Made by a program: the position numbers and the translations under genes
Origin: Streptomyces sp. NBC_01689
GTDB lineage: Bacteria > Actinomycetota > Actinomycetes > Streptomycetales > Streptomycetaceae
Assembly: GCF_036250675.1 (NCBI RefSeq)
Contig: NZ_CP109592.1
Span: forward strand, 8,494,001-8,558,000
DNA length: 64,000 nucleotides
Reading direction: 5' to 3'
The notes under the pieces: generated by a model
Database searches by the model: none
What the model saw: only the letters and a program-made list of their open reading frames with translations
What the model was told of the DNA's origin: nothing
Shown: one piece after another, positions 53,513 through 61,611 of the stretch
How positions within the stretch are numbered: position 1 is the first letter of the stretch
Layout of the letters: the number at the start of each line of letters is the position of its first letter

Positions 53513-53611
53513 CCCGGAATGTCCCGGCCGTGGACGGGTACGCGCGACGGGAACCGCGCCCGGGACGGATCACGTTCCGGGCGGTCCGTCCGCTACTCCT
53601 GGGGATCTGCC

Positions 53612-54028
53612 ATGGACACACCCTCGAACGACCACCACCGGCCCACGCCCGCCACCCCGGCCCAGCGGGCCCTGGACACCCTCGCGGAGAACACCCGCGA
53701 CGCGGTGGCACTGGACACGCTGGCCGGCAGCGAGGTGCTGGTCCCGGTCCCGGACGACGCGAGCGAACAGGACGCCAGCGATCCGGCGGCCGTGGCGCTG
53801 CCGGTCCTCGACCAGCCGGGCGGGGAGCAGGTGGTGCCGGTCTTCACCTCGGAGCTGGAGATGGCGGGGCTGCTGCCCTTCGTCTCCCGCTACCGGATGG
53901 TCCCCCTCGGCGCGCTGGCCTCGCAGTGGCCGGCCGGTGATCTGGCGCTCACCATCGACGCGAGTTCGCCGCACGGTCTGACCCTGACCTCCGAGGGCGT
54001 CCGCACCCTCCTGGCCCGCCCGGCCTGA
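53612..54028 (+). CDS. SseB-like protein
   Basis: 138 residues from the ATG at 53612 (GGGGA upstream). The SseB N-terminal domain shows ALDTLAGSEVLVPVPDD, PVLDQPGGEQVVPVFTSELEM and LTIDASSPHGLTLTSEGVRTL. In Streptomyces SseB-like proteins are often linked to type VII secretion or conservon-type loci, but none is nearby. Function is unknown. Confidence 0.85.
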   Translation: MDTPSNDHHRPTPATPAQRALDTLAENTRDAVALDTLAGSEVLVPVPDDASEQDASDPAAVALPVLDQPGGEQVVPVFTSELEMAGLLPFVSRYRMVPLGALASQWPAGDLALTIDASSPHGLTLTSEGVRTLLARPA

Positions 54029-54272
54029 ACCGGAGCGGCGCCGCGACGGGCCCTCGACGGGCGAGCCGCCGGCAGTGGCTCGCGCCGGCGAGGGCCCGCC
54101 CGTCGTCGCGACGCGCGACGACGGGCCGGCCCCGACGCCGACCGGCCCGGGCACCGCGACTTTCCCGACGCCGACCGGCGCAGCCACCAGGACGTCCTCA
54201 AGGTCCACAAGCCCGGGCACCGGACCCGATCCGCCGCGCGGAGCGCCTCCCGCCGGGCGTGACAATGGCCGC

Positions 54273-55385
54273 ATGAACTGGATCTCGGGCGTCGCCGGCG
54301 GGCTGATCCTCGTCCTGGTGCTCGCCAGCATCCTGCGCACCCTCGTGGTGCCGCGGGGGCTTTACTCCGCTCTGGTGACCCGCTGGTGGCGAGGGCTCCG
54401 TCAGCTGCTGCGGCTGGCCGCCCCGGGCGGTGGCTACGACGCCATCGACCGTGCGCAGACCTGGCTGGCCCCGCTCATGCTGGTCGGCATGCTGGCGAGC
54501 TGGCTCGGTGGCGCGCTGCTCGGCTTCGGACTGCTGCTGCACTCCCTCTCCGCGCTCACCTGGGCGCAGTCCGTGCGGGAGGCCGGGTCCAGCCTGTTCA
54601 CGCTCGGATTCGCCAGCGGCGACCGGCTGCACCTGTCCGCCGTGGACTTCCTCGCGGCGGCCACCGGACCGGTCGTGATCGCCCTCCAGATCGCCTATCT
54701 GCCGACCCTGTACGCGGCTTACAACCGCCGTGAACTGGAGGTGACCCTGCTTCAGTCGCGCGCGGGCGAGCCCGCATGGGGACCGGAGATCCTGGCCCGG
54801 CAGTGGCTGGTCGACACCGAGACCGCGCTGCCCGAGCTGTACCGCTCCTGGGAGCGGCTCGCCTCGGACATCGGCGAGAGCCACTCCACGTACCCGGTCC
54901 TGCTGGCGTTCCGCTCACCACGGCCGTACCGGAGCTGGATCGTCGGCCTGGTCTCCGTGATGGACGCGGCCGCCCTGCACCTCGCCCTCACCCCGGGCAG
55001 CGCACCGCCGGAAGCCCGGCTCGTCCTGCGCGCGGGCTTCACGGCGCTGCGCGACATCGCCCGCTCGCTGCGCTTCGCGTACGACGCCGATCCCGCCCCG
55101 GACAGTCCGATCCAGCTCACCTTCGAGGAGTTCGACGCGGCGGTGTCCATGGTGCGGGCGGCGGGCTTCCCCGCCGGGCGGACCGCGTCGGAGGCCTGGC
55201 CGCACTTCCACGGCTGGCGGGTGAACTACGAGGCGATCGCCTACGAGTTGTGCCGCCGTGGCGACGCGGTCCCCGCGCTGTGGACCGGACCGCGGGACTT
55301 CGCCGCCGTGCCCGTCCCGCCCGCCCGGCCGCTGGACCGCCGCCCGCCCGGCGGCGACCCGGCACCGTCCCGCCCCGCCCCGTAG
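54273..55385 (+). CDS. Ion-channel-like membrane protein with C-terminal soluble domain
   Basis: 370 residues. TM1 is about 5-22; then TM helices about 66-92 and 125-150 flank a re-entrant segment SSLFTLGFASGDRLH, whose TLGF-ASGD resembles a K+ channel filter (TVGYGD) with substitutions. The C-terminal 220 residues are soluble and helical (LPELYRSWERLASDIGESHSTYPVLLAFRSP). I would call it a two-TM channel-like protein, with the selectivity filter uncertain. Neighbours give no functional link. Confidence 0.7.
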   Translation: MNWISGVAGGLILVLVLASILRTLVVPRGLYSALVTRWWRGLRQLLRLAAPGGGYDAIDRAQTWLAPLMLVGMLASWLGGALLGFGLLLHSLSALTWAQSVREAGSSLFTLGFASGDRLHLSAVDFLAAATGPVVIALQIAYLPTLYAAYNRRELEVTLLQSRAGEPAWGPEILARQWLVDTETALPELYRSWERLASDIGESHSTYPVLLAFRSPRPYRSWIVGLVSVMDAAALHLALTPGSAPPEARLVLRAGFTALRDIARSLRFAYDADPAPDSPIQLTFEEFDAAVSMVRAAGFPAGRTASEAWPHFHGWRVNYEAIAYELCRRGDAVPALWTGPRDFAAVPVPPARPLDRRPPGGDPAPSRPAP

Positions 55386-55401
55386 CCCGGGACGCGGTAC
55401 G

Positions 55402-55429
55402 GGCCCCGCCCGGGAGTCCGCGCGGGGCC
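55402..55429. terminator. Hairpin between convergent genes
   Basis: GGCCCCGC and GCGGGGCC form 8-bp arms between the channel-like gene and the convergent MarR gene. Confidence 0.6.
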
Positions 55430-55434
55430 GGCGC

Positions 55435-55830
55435 TCAGCCGGCCAGCATGCGGGCGAGGACGGAACGCTGCAGCGGGCGCACCTCGGCGTGCAGGTCACG
55501 GCCCTTGCGGGTGAGCGCGACCCACACCCCGCGCCGGTCCTCCACGCAGACCGTGCGTTCCACCAGCCCGTCCTTCTCCAGCCGGCCGATCAGACGGGAC
55601 AGGGCGCTCTGGCTCAGATGCACGCGGTCGGCGATGTTCTGCACCCGGCAGAGCTCGCCCGCGTGCGACAGCTCGCCGGAGGCGAGGATGTCCAGCACCT
55701 CGAAGTCGCTGGCGCCCAGACCGTGGGGGTGCAGCGCGCGGTCGATCTCGCACATGGTGCGCGCGTGCACCGACAGGATGTCCCGCCACCGGTCCTCGAG
55801 CCGGGCCCCGTCCGCCGTGTTCGCTGCCAT
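55435..55830 (-). CDS. MarR-family regulator
   Basis: 131 residues. Winged helix with LCRVQNIADRVHLSQSALSRLIGRLEKDGLVERTVCVEDRRGVWVALTRKG (about 65-115). The dimerisation helices flank it. It is downstream of, and in the same direction as, a VOC-protein gene (83-bp gap), which it may control with an unknown phenolic-type ligand. No perfect dyad was found in the gap, though GTGCAACCAGTGCA-like sequence is present at about 55868-55882. Confidence 0.88.
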   Translation of the reverse strand: MAANTADGARLEDRWRDILSVHARTMCEIDRALHPHGLGASDFEVLDILASGELSHAGELCRVQNIADRVHLSQSALSRLIGRLEKDGLVERTVCVEDRRGVWVALTRKGRDLHAEVRPLQRSVLARMLAG

Positions 55831-55913
55831 GTCTGCACGGTAACAGAGGAAACGCCGTTCATTGAGCGTGCAACCAGTGCAGGTGCATCAGGACGGCCGC
55901 CGGCCGCCGGGGC

Positions 55914-56267
55914 CTACGCGCCGGGGGCGTCCTGGAGAAGCCCGACGAGGTTGCCGTCCGGGTCCTTGACGGAGGCGATCAGCCTGCCGCCGCCGACGTC
56001 CTGGACGTCCTGGAGCGTCTCGGCGCCGTCCTCCAGGAGCCCGGCGAGCGAGGCCCGGATGTCGTCGACGTGCCAGAACGGAACCGGTCCGGTCATGCCC
56101 TTGGCGTGGCCGTTGGGGTCGAGCCCCACGTCCTGCCCGGCGTCCTTGAACCCGACGTAGTACGGGGTGTCGGCGTACGGTTCCGCCCCGAGCAGGCGGC
56201 CGAACATGGCCTTGGCCCGTGCGAGGTCCTTCACGGGATAGATGATGGTCTTCAGACCGGCGGTCAT
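55914..56267 (-). CDS. VOC-superfamily (glyoxalase/bleomycin-resistance-like) protein
   Basis: 117 residues. First module LKTIIYPVKDLARAKAMFGRLLG, second module PFWHVDDIRASLAGLLEDGAE and IASVKDPDGNLVGLLQ. The His in FWHV and a late polar residue could bind metal; other ligands are not clear. Many such proteins sequester toxic metabolites. It is upstream of the MarR gene. Confidence 0.87.
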   Translation of the reverse strand: MTAGLKTIIYPVKDLARAKAMFGRLLGAEPYADTPYYVGFKDAGQDVGLDPNGHAKGMTGPVPFWHVDDIRASLAGLLEDGAETLQDVQDVGGGRLIASVKDPDGNLVGLLQDAPGA

Positions 56268-56819
56268 GGCGACTCCCTGCTGACGCGTGTCGTTGCGTGT
56301 GATGGTGTCCGGCCGACGGGCTGTGCCGGCTCCTCCACGCTAGGCCGGGGCCGGGCACGGTGGCTTCTCGAATCCTGACCGGATCGCCGCGCGGGCGGTG
56401 GACGGAGCCCGGCGCCTCCGGTGTCGGTCGGGGACGGCCGGCCACCTCGCGCCCGGACGCGCCCGCCGTTCCCGACGGCACCGAGGGCCGTCCCGTGCTC
56501 CCCGGCGGGCGCACGACGACAGCCACGCACCTCGCCGCGTCGTCGGACCGCCCGCACATGCCCGGTACGGCGACGATCCTCCGCGCCTTGCGATGCACCG
56601 CATCCGGTACCGCGCGCTGATCCACCGAGGATCACCGGACAGCCGTCGGGCGACCCGCGACGACCTGTCACTCCGCGACCGGGAGGCGCCCGGCCCCAGG
56701 CCGGGAGACGCCCCGTCCCTTCACCGAGGCCCGCACCCCGTCCGTCGTCGAGCCGCCCTCCCGGCCCCTCGACGGCCGACTTCTGTTCGAGAGGCGTCGG
56801 GAGGGGTACGGAGGCGGGC
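56268..56819. other. Gene-free gap
   Basis: 552 bp without a frame whose protein looks real on either strand. It holds the divergent promoters of the VOC gene and the SMP-30-like gene. No repeats or dyads stand out. Confidence 0.55.
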
Positions 56820-57806
56820 ATGACGCACTCTCCGCACTCCGGCCGCCCCACGGCACTCGTACCGCGCCACCTCGTGTCCCTGGGCGGTCACGGCCCCGAG
56901 GACGTGGTGGCCGACCCGCGCGGCCGGGTCCTGACCGGCGTCGAGGACGGCCGCATCCTGCGCGTCGAGGGGCTCGGTGACCCGGCCCGCGCCCGGGTCC
57001 AGGAGATCGCGCGGACCGGCGGCCGGCCCCTCGGACTCGAACTCCTCCCCGACGGCGACCTGTTGGTCTGCGACGCACGTCGCGGGCTGCTCGGGGTCCA
57101 GGTCCGCGACGGAGCGGTCCGCGTCCTCGCGGACTCGGTGGCGGGCGCCCCGCTGCGCTTCTGCAGCAACGTGATCGCGCTCGCGGACGGCACCGTCTAC
57201 TTCACCGTCTCCAGCCGCAGATACCCGCTCGAACGGTGGATCGGGGACCTGGTCGAGGACACCGGTACCGGGATGCTGTTGCGTCTCGCGCCCGGCGCGA
57301 GCGAACCCGACGTGGTCCTGGACGGGCTGCGGTTCGCCAACGGCCTGGCGCCCTCGGCCGACGAATCCTTCCTGATCGTCGCGGAGACCGGGGCCCGGCG
57401 GCTGACCAGGGTCCGGCTCACCGGACCGGCGGCCGGCCGCGCCGACACCTTCGCCGAGGATCTGCCGGGACAACCGGACAACCTCTGGCGCGAACCCGGC
57501 GGTCCGGTCTGGGTGGCCCTGGCCGGACCCCGCGTCCCCGCCCTGGAGATCCTGCACCGCCGCGGTCCCGCCCTGCGGTGCGCGGCGGCCCGCGTCGCGG
57601 TGCGCGCGCCGTTCCGGCCGCCGGCCACCACAGGGGTCCTCGCGGTCGACGACGAGGCCCGTGTCGTCCACCGCCTGGAGGGCCGCCGCGCACGGTTCCG
57701 CATGGTCACCAGCGGGTGCGTGGCCGACGGCCGTCTGGTGCTGGGAAGCATCTGGGAGCGGGGGGTCGCCGTGTGCGACCTGCCGCCGGGCGCCGGGGGA
57801 GCGTGA
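56820..57806 (+). CDS. SMP-30/strictosidine-synthase-like beta-propeller protein
   Basis: 328 residues; GGAGG lies before the ATG at 56820. Propeller repeats are evident: [68 protein letters not shown] and [27 protein letters not shown]. The FTVSSRRY and [11 protein letters not shown] segments match the strictosidine synthase/SMP-30 group. No signal peptide was seen. Probably a lactonase or related hydrolase; the substrate is unknown. Confidence 0.85.
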   Translation: MTHSPHSGRPTALVPRHLVSLGGHGPEDVVADPRGRVLTGVEDGRILRVEGLGDPARARVQEIARTGGRPLGLELLPDGDLLVCDARRGLLGVQVRDGAVRVLADSVAGAPLRFCSNVIALADGTVYFTVSSRRYPLERWIGDLVEDTGTGMLLRLAPGASEPDVVLDGLRFANGLAPSADESFLIVAETGARRLTRVRLTGPAAGRADTFAEDLPGQPDNLWREPGGPVWVALAGPRVPALEILHRRGPALRCAAARVAVRAPFRPPATTGVLAVDDEARVVHRLEGRRARFRMVTSGCVADGRLVLGSIWERGVAVCDLPPGAGGA

Positions 57807-57842
57807 CCCGTCCGGGTGTGCGAGGCCGCCGTCCCCGGCGGT

Positions 57843-57976
57843 AGGCTGTTCAGCGGCCGCGATCTTGCGTCGCGGCGCGGCGGTGGGGCCCGCCGTACCC
57901 GAACCGCGGCGTCCGCGCCGCCAACGGTCCCTACTTGCGACGGAGTGCGCCCTCCGGGGCCCGGCGAGTAGGAGAA
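57843..57976 (+). ncRNA. Structured leader of the crcB operon; probable fluoride riboswitch
   Basis: The 140 bases between the SMP-30-like gene and crcB can fold into several GC-rich hairpins (CCGCG..CGCGG at about 57858-57878, then CGGCGG..CCGCCG). The end, CCAACGGTCCCTAC (57928-57941), partly resembles the CUGAUGGCUCCUAC 3' strand of the crcB motif. Its CCTACTTGC can instead pair with GCGAGTAGG, hiding the crcB ribosome site GTAGGAG. That switch logic and the gene context (crcB, DUF190, crcB) suggest a translational fluoride riboswitch. The aptamer match by eye is only partial. Confidence 0.55.
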
Positions 57977-57984
57977 GTGTGTCC

Positions 57985-58461
57985 ATGACAGTCCCGCACC
58001 CCGAGCGAGTCGGCACACCCGACGCTCCCGTGTCCCCGCCCTCCCGCCGTGCGTCCCCCTGGGACGGTCAGGCGCCGGTGGTGGCGATGGTCGCGCTCGG
58101 CGGCGCGATCGGCGCCTCCGCGCGGTACGGGGCGAGCCTGCTGTGGCCGGTGGAGACCGGCGGTTTCCCCTGGACCACGTTCTGGGTGAACGTCGTCGGC
58201 TGCGCCGTGATCGGCGTCTTCATGGTCGTCATCACCGACGTGTGGGCCGCCCACCGGCTGGTGCGGCCCTTCTTCGGCACCGGGGTGCTCGGCGGGTTCA
58301 CCACCTTCTCGACCTACGCCGTCGACATCCAGAGACTGCTCGACGGGGGGCGTCCCGCGACCGGGTTCGCCTATCTCGCGGCGACCCTGTGCGCGGCGCT
58401 CGCGGCGGTGTGGCTCGCGGTCACGGTGACCCGGCGCGCACTGGCGGGGAGGCGGCGATGA
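57985..58461 (+). CDS. crcB: CrcB/Fluc-family fluoride channel subunit
   Basis: 158 residues from the ATG at 57985. Four TM helices with [14 protein letters not shown] near TM1, [16 protein letters not shown] and [18 protein letters not shown], the Fluc signatures including the central Na+-binding GFTTFST turn. Two crcB genes with a DUF190 gene between them suggest a heterodimeric channel. It expels fluoride. Its stop overlaps the DUF190 start (ATGA). Confidence 0.93.
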   Translation: MTVPHPERVGTPDAPVSPPSRRASPWDGQAPVVAMVALGGAIGASARYGASLLWPVETGGFPWTTFWVNVVGCAVIGVFMVVITDVWAAHRLVRPFFGTGVLGGFTTFSTYAVDIQRLLDGGRPATGFAYLAATLCAALAAVWLAVTVTRRALAGRRR

Positions 58462-58832
58462 CCAGGCTCACGGGCAGCGCCCTCCGTGTGACGATCTTCA
58501 TCGGCGAGAACGACGTCTGGCACCACAGGCCGCTGTACTCGGAGATCGTGCACCGCGCCCACGCGGCCGGACTGGCCGGCGCCAGCGTCTTCCGCGGTAT
58601 CGAGGGGTTCGGCGCCTCCTCGCTGATCCACACCTCACGGCTGCTGTCGCTGAGCGAGGACCTCCCGGTGGCGATCGTCGTCGTGGACACCGAGGAACGG
58701 ATCCGCGCGTTCCTCCCCCAGCTCGACGAACTCGTCGGCGAAGGGCTGGTGATCCTCGACGACTGCGAGGTCGTCCGGTACGCGGGCCGCGACGCCGAGT
58801 CCGGCAATACGGGCAGGGAAGGTAAGAAGTAG
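58458..58832 (+). CDS. DUF190 protein of the fluoride operon
   Basis: 124 residues; GGGAGG precedes the ATG. The family pattern is clear: [45 protein letters not shown] and [20 protein letters not shown]. This PII-like fold accompanies crcB in many fluoride riboswitch operons and is likely a cytoplasmic regulator or gate. Overlaps the first crcB by 4 bases and precedes the second by 2 bases. Confidence 0.93.
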   Translation: MTRLTGSALRVTIFIGENDVWHHRPLYSEIVHRAHAAGLAGASVFRGIEGFGASSLIHTSRLLSLSEDLPVAIVVVDTEERIRAFLPQLDELVGEGLVILDDCEVVRYAGRDAESGNTGREGKK

Positions 58833-58834
58833 TT

Positions 58835-59209
58835 GTGAACTGGCTGCTGGTGATCGTCGGCGGACTGCTCGGCGCGCCTCTGCGCTATCTGACCGACCGG
58901 GCGGTGCAGACCCGGCACGACACCGTCTTCCCCTGGGGTACCTTCACGGTCAACGTGGTCGGCTGTCTGGTCCTCGGTCTGCTGACCGGCGCGGTGGCCG
59001 TCGGCGCCGCGGGCCCGCACCTCCAGCTGTTCCTCGGGACCGGCCTGTGCGGGGCACTGACCACGTACTCCACCTTCTCGTACGAGACACTACGGCTGAC
59101 CGAGACCGGAGCGGGCTTCTACGCCGTGGTGAACGTGGTCGTGAGCGTGGCGGCCGGGCTCGGCGCGGCATTCGCGGGGGTTTCGTTCGCGCACACCGTG
59201 TGGGCCTAG
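58835..59209 (+). CDS. crcB: CrcB/Fluc-family fluoride channel subunit
   Basis: 124 residues from a GTG at 58835 (GGAAGG upstream). Four TM helices; VIVGGLLGAPLRYLTDRAVQ, FTVNVVGCLVLGLLTG and FLGTGLCGALTTYSTFSYETLRL match Fluc with the ALTTYSTFS sodium-site turn. Differs from the first CrcB, so the pair probably forms a heterodimer. Confidence 0.93.
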   Translation: MNWLLVIVGGLLGAPLRYLTDRAVQTRHDTVFPWGTFTVNVVGCLVLGLLTGAVAVGAAGPHLQLFLGTGLCGALTTYSTFSYETLRLTETGAGFYAVVNVVVSVAAGLGAAFAGVSFAHTVWA

Positions 59210-59280
59210 GTCTTGCGGGTCGCCCGGGCATAGTAAGACTGTCTACAGCACTGTCGACCAACTCCTCAGAACTGGATTCC

Positions 59281-60117
59281 ATGAGCGTCATCAACGTCGG
59301 TCAGGCCGTCGTCCTCGGGGTCGTCGAGGGAGTGACCGAATTCCTCCCCGTCTCCTCCACCGGTCATCTCAAGATCACTGAGGGGCTGCTGAACATCCCC
59401 GTCGACGACGACGCCGTCGTCGGGTTCTCCGCGGTCATCCAGGTCGGCGCCATCGCCGCCGTGCTCGTGTACTTCTTCAAGGACATCGTGCGGATCGTCT
59501 CCGCCTGGGGGCGGGGACTGCGCGACAAGGAGGAGCGCCACCACCACGACTACAAGTTCGCCTGGTGGGTGATCTACGCGACGATCCCGATCGTGATCGT
59601 CGGCCTGGCCGCGAAGCCGCTCATCGAGGGGCCGCTGGCCTCGCTGTGGGTGGTCGCGGGCTCCCTGATCGTCGGCAGCGGCGTGATGTGGGCGGCCGAC
59701 CAGATGGGCCGGCACAAGCGCGGTGAGGACGACACCTCGTTCAAGGACGCGATGCTGGTGGGCAGTTCGCAGATCCTCGCACTGCTCTTCCCCGGTTTCT
59801 CGCGCTCCGGCGCCACGATGTCGACCGCGCTCATCCTCGACCTGGACCGGGTGGCCGCCACCCGGCTCTCGTTCTTCCTCGGCATCCCGGCCCTGACCGG
59901 AGCCGGAATCTACGAGCTGAAGGACGCCCTGGGCACCGGGGTCGGCGCCGCGCCGCTGGCCGTCGGCACGCTCGTGTCGTTCGTGGTCGCCTACGGCTCG
60001 ATCGCCTGGCTGCTGAAGTTCGTCGCCAAGCACTCCTTCAACGCCTTCGTGATCTACCGGATCGTGATCGGGGTGGCGCTGCTCGGGCTGCTCGCGACGG
60101 GCACGCTCAACAGCTGA
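59281..60117 (+). CDS. uppP: Undecaprenyl-diphosphatase UppP (BacA)
   Basis: 278 residues. EGVTEFLPVSSTGHLKI (about 16-32) and PGFSRSGATMSTAL are the two active-site motifs. Seven to eight TM helices. Recycles undecaprenyl diphosphate to the monophosphate carrier for peptidoglycan and teichoic acid; extra copies give bacitracin resistance. Starts 71 bases after crcB and may have its own promoter. Confidence 0.95.
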   Translation: MSVINVGQAVVLGVVEGVTEFLPVSSTGHLKITEGLLNIPVDDDAVVGFSAVIQVGAIAAVLVYFFKDIVRIVSAWGRGLRDKEERHHHDYKFAWWVIYATIPIVIVGLAAKPLIEGPLASLWVVAGSLIVGSGVMWAADQMGRHKRGEDDTSFKDAMLVGSSQILALLFPGFSRSGATMSTALILDLDRVAATRLSFFLGIPALTGAGIYELKDALGTGVGAAPLAVGTLVSFVVAYGSIAWLLKFVAKHSFNAFVIYRIVIGVALLGLLATGTLNS

Positions 60118-60471
60118 TCCCGGCGGTCGACCGCCGGGGGCCGTGAGGTCACGCGTCGCGTCCGTGACCCCGCCCCCGGCGGCCGGGCCCGGGCGACACC
60201 CGCCCCGGCCCGCGGAAGAGGTCGGTGCCTCCCGATCGCCCGATCGCCCGATCGCCCGACCGGCCGCGCGCGGCCCCCGGGGGGACGGGAACGCTCACGC
60301 CCAGCGGCCCCTGGTCAGTACGGGCTCACGACCGGCCGGCGGCCCCCGGTGGTCCGGGCCCACGGCCGCCCGACGCCCCCCCGGTCAGGGCGGACTCACG
60401 ACCGGCCGGCGGCCCGCCGTGCGGACGGGACCGGCGCGCACCCGGACCGCCCGGACGGCACAATGGTGATC
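60118..60471. repeat. Repeat-rich gap upstream of glutaminase
   Basis: Holds GATCGCCC in three tandem copies (60235-60258) and a 35-bp direct repeat, 60311-60345 and 60381-60415 (70-bp period), sharing CTCACGACCGGCCGGCGGCC. The function is unknown. No gene is supported. Confidence 0.8.
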
Positions 60472-61404
60472 ATGTCCGCGTCGCTGTCGTCCCCGACGTT
60501 CCTGCCGGTCCTGGAACGCATCGCCACCGAGATCGCCCAGACCCCCGGCCGCGGCCGGCCCGCGGACTACATCCCGGCGCTGGCCGCCTGCGACCCCCGA
60601 CACTTCGGTATGGCCCTCGCGGAACTCGACGGCACGGTGTACGGCGTCGGCGACTGGCGCCGGCCGTTCTCCACCCAGTCCATCACCAAGGTCTTCACCC
60701 TCGCCCTCGACCTGGCCCGCGAGGGCGACGAGCTGTGGGAGCACGTGGGACGGGAGCCCTCGGGCAACCCCTTCAACTCGCTGGTGCAGCTGGAGTACGA
60801 GAACGGCATCCCGCGCAACCCCTTCATCAACGCCGGGGCCCTCGTCGTCACCGACCGGCTGCAGACCCGTACCGGCGACGCCGCGGCCGCCCTGGTCGGG
60901 TTCCTGCGTGCCGAGAGCGGCAACGCCGCCGTCACCTTCGACCAGGAAGTGGCCGCCTCGGAGGCCCGCAACGGCGACCGCAACGCGGCCCTCGGCCATT
61001 TCATGGCGTCGTACGGCAACATCGACAACCCGGTGCCGGTCCTCCTCGACCAGTACTTCCGCCAGTGCTCCATCGAGGCGTCCTGCGCCGACCTCGCGCT
61101 CGCCACCGGCTTCCTGGCCCGGCACGGCGTCCGGGCCGACGGAACCCGGCTGCTGACGCGCAGTCAGGCCAAGCAGGTGAACGCGGTGATGCTCACCTGC
61201 GGCACCTACGACGCGGCCGGCGACTTCGCCTACCGGGTCGGGCTGCCCGGCAAGAGCGGCGTCGGCGGCGGCATCATCGCCGTGGTCCCGGGCCGCTGCA
61301 CGCTGTGCGTCTGGAGCCCCGGCCTGGACGAGCGGGGGAACTCGGTCGCCGGGGTCGCGGCCCTGGACCGCTTCACCACCCTGACCGGCCTCTCGGTGTT
61401 CTGA
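60472..61404 (+). CDS. glsA: Glutaminase A
   Basis: 310 residues from ATG 60472 (ATG 60463 also possible; neither has a ribosome site, so the mRNA may be leaderless). FSTQSITKVFTLALDL contains the Ser-x-x-Lys catalytic pair. EPSGNPFNSLVQLEYENGIPRNPFINAGAL, SYGNIDNP and GKSGVGGGI are characteristic of serine-type glutaminases. Hydrolyses glutamine to glutamate and ammonia. Confidence 0.94.
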   Translation: MSASLSSPTFLPVLERIATEIAQTPGRGRPADYIPALAACDPRHFGMALAELDGTVYGVGDWRRPFSTQSITKVFTLALDLAREGDELWEHVGREPSGNPFNSLVQLEYENGIPRNPFINAGALVVTDRLQTRTGDAAAALVGFLRAESGNAAVTFDQEVAASEARNGDRNAALGHFMASYGNIDNPVPVLLDQYFRQCSIEASCADLALATGFLARHGVRADGTRLLTRSQAKQVNAVMLTCGTYDAAGDFAYRVGLPGKSGVGGGIIAVVPGRCTLCVWSPGLDERGNSVAGVAALDRFTTLTGLSVF

Positions 61405-61458
61405 GTCCCGGGGCACCGTCCCACGCGACACGTCCCGGGGCACCGTCCCACGCGACAC
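61405..61458. repeat. 27-bp perfect tandem duplication after glsA
   Basis: GTCCCGGGGCACCGTCCCAC plus CGCGACAC-type end occurs twice head to tail, starting at the base after the stop codon. Confidence 0.9.
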
Positions 61459-61611
61459 GGCACGCCGGGCACGCCCCGAGAGCCCCGAGAGCCCCGGGAG
61501 GCCCGCGACGAGCGCCGACGCCCCCGCACGCCACGCGGAGGTAACTCGACCGCCCCCGCTCGGAGGGCACCACGTCGCTTTCCGGCCACCCGTCCTTGAC
61601 ACGCTTTCCAA

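Noticed and set aside
56268..56819. Several 80-190 residue frames in the gap
   Set aside because: All are Arg/Pro-rich with no motif; nothing conserved is visible.
61596..61601. TTGACA -35-like box before mptB
   Set aside because: No acceptable -10 element at 16-18 bases downstream and it lies only 10 bases before the start codon, so a promoter is not claimed.
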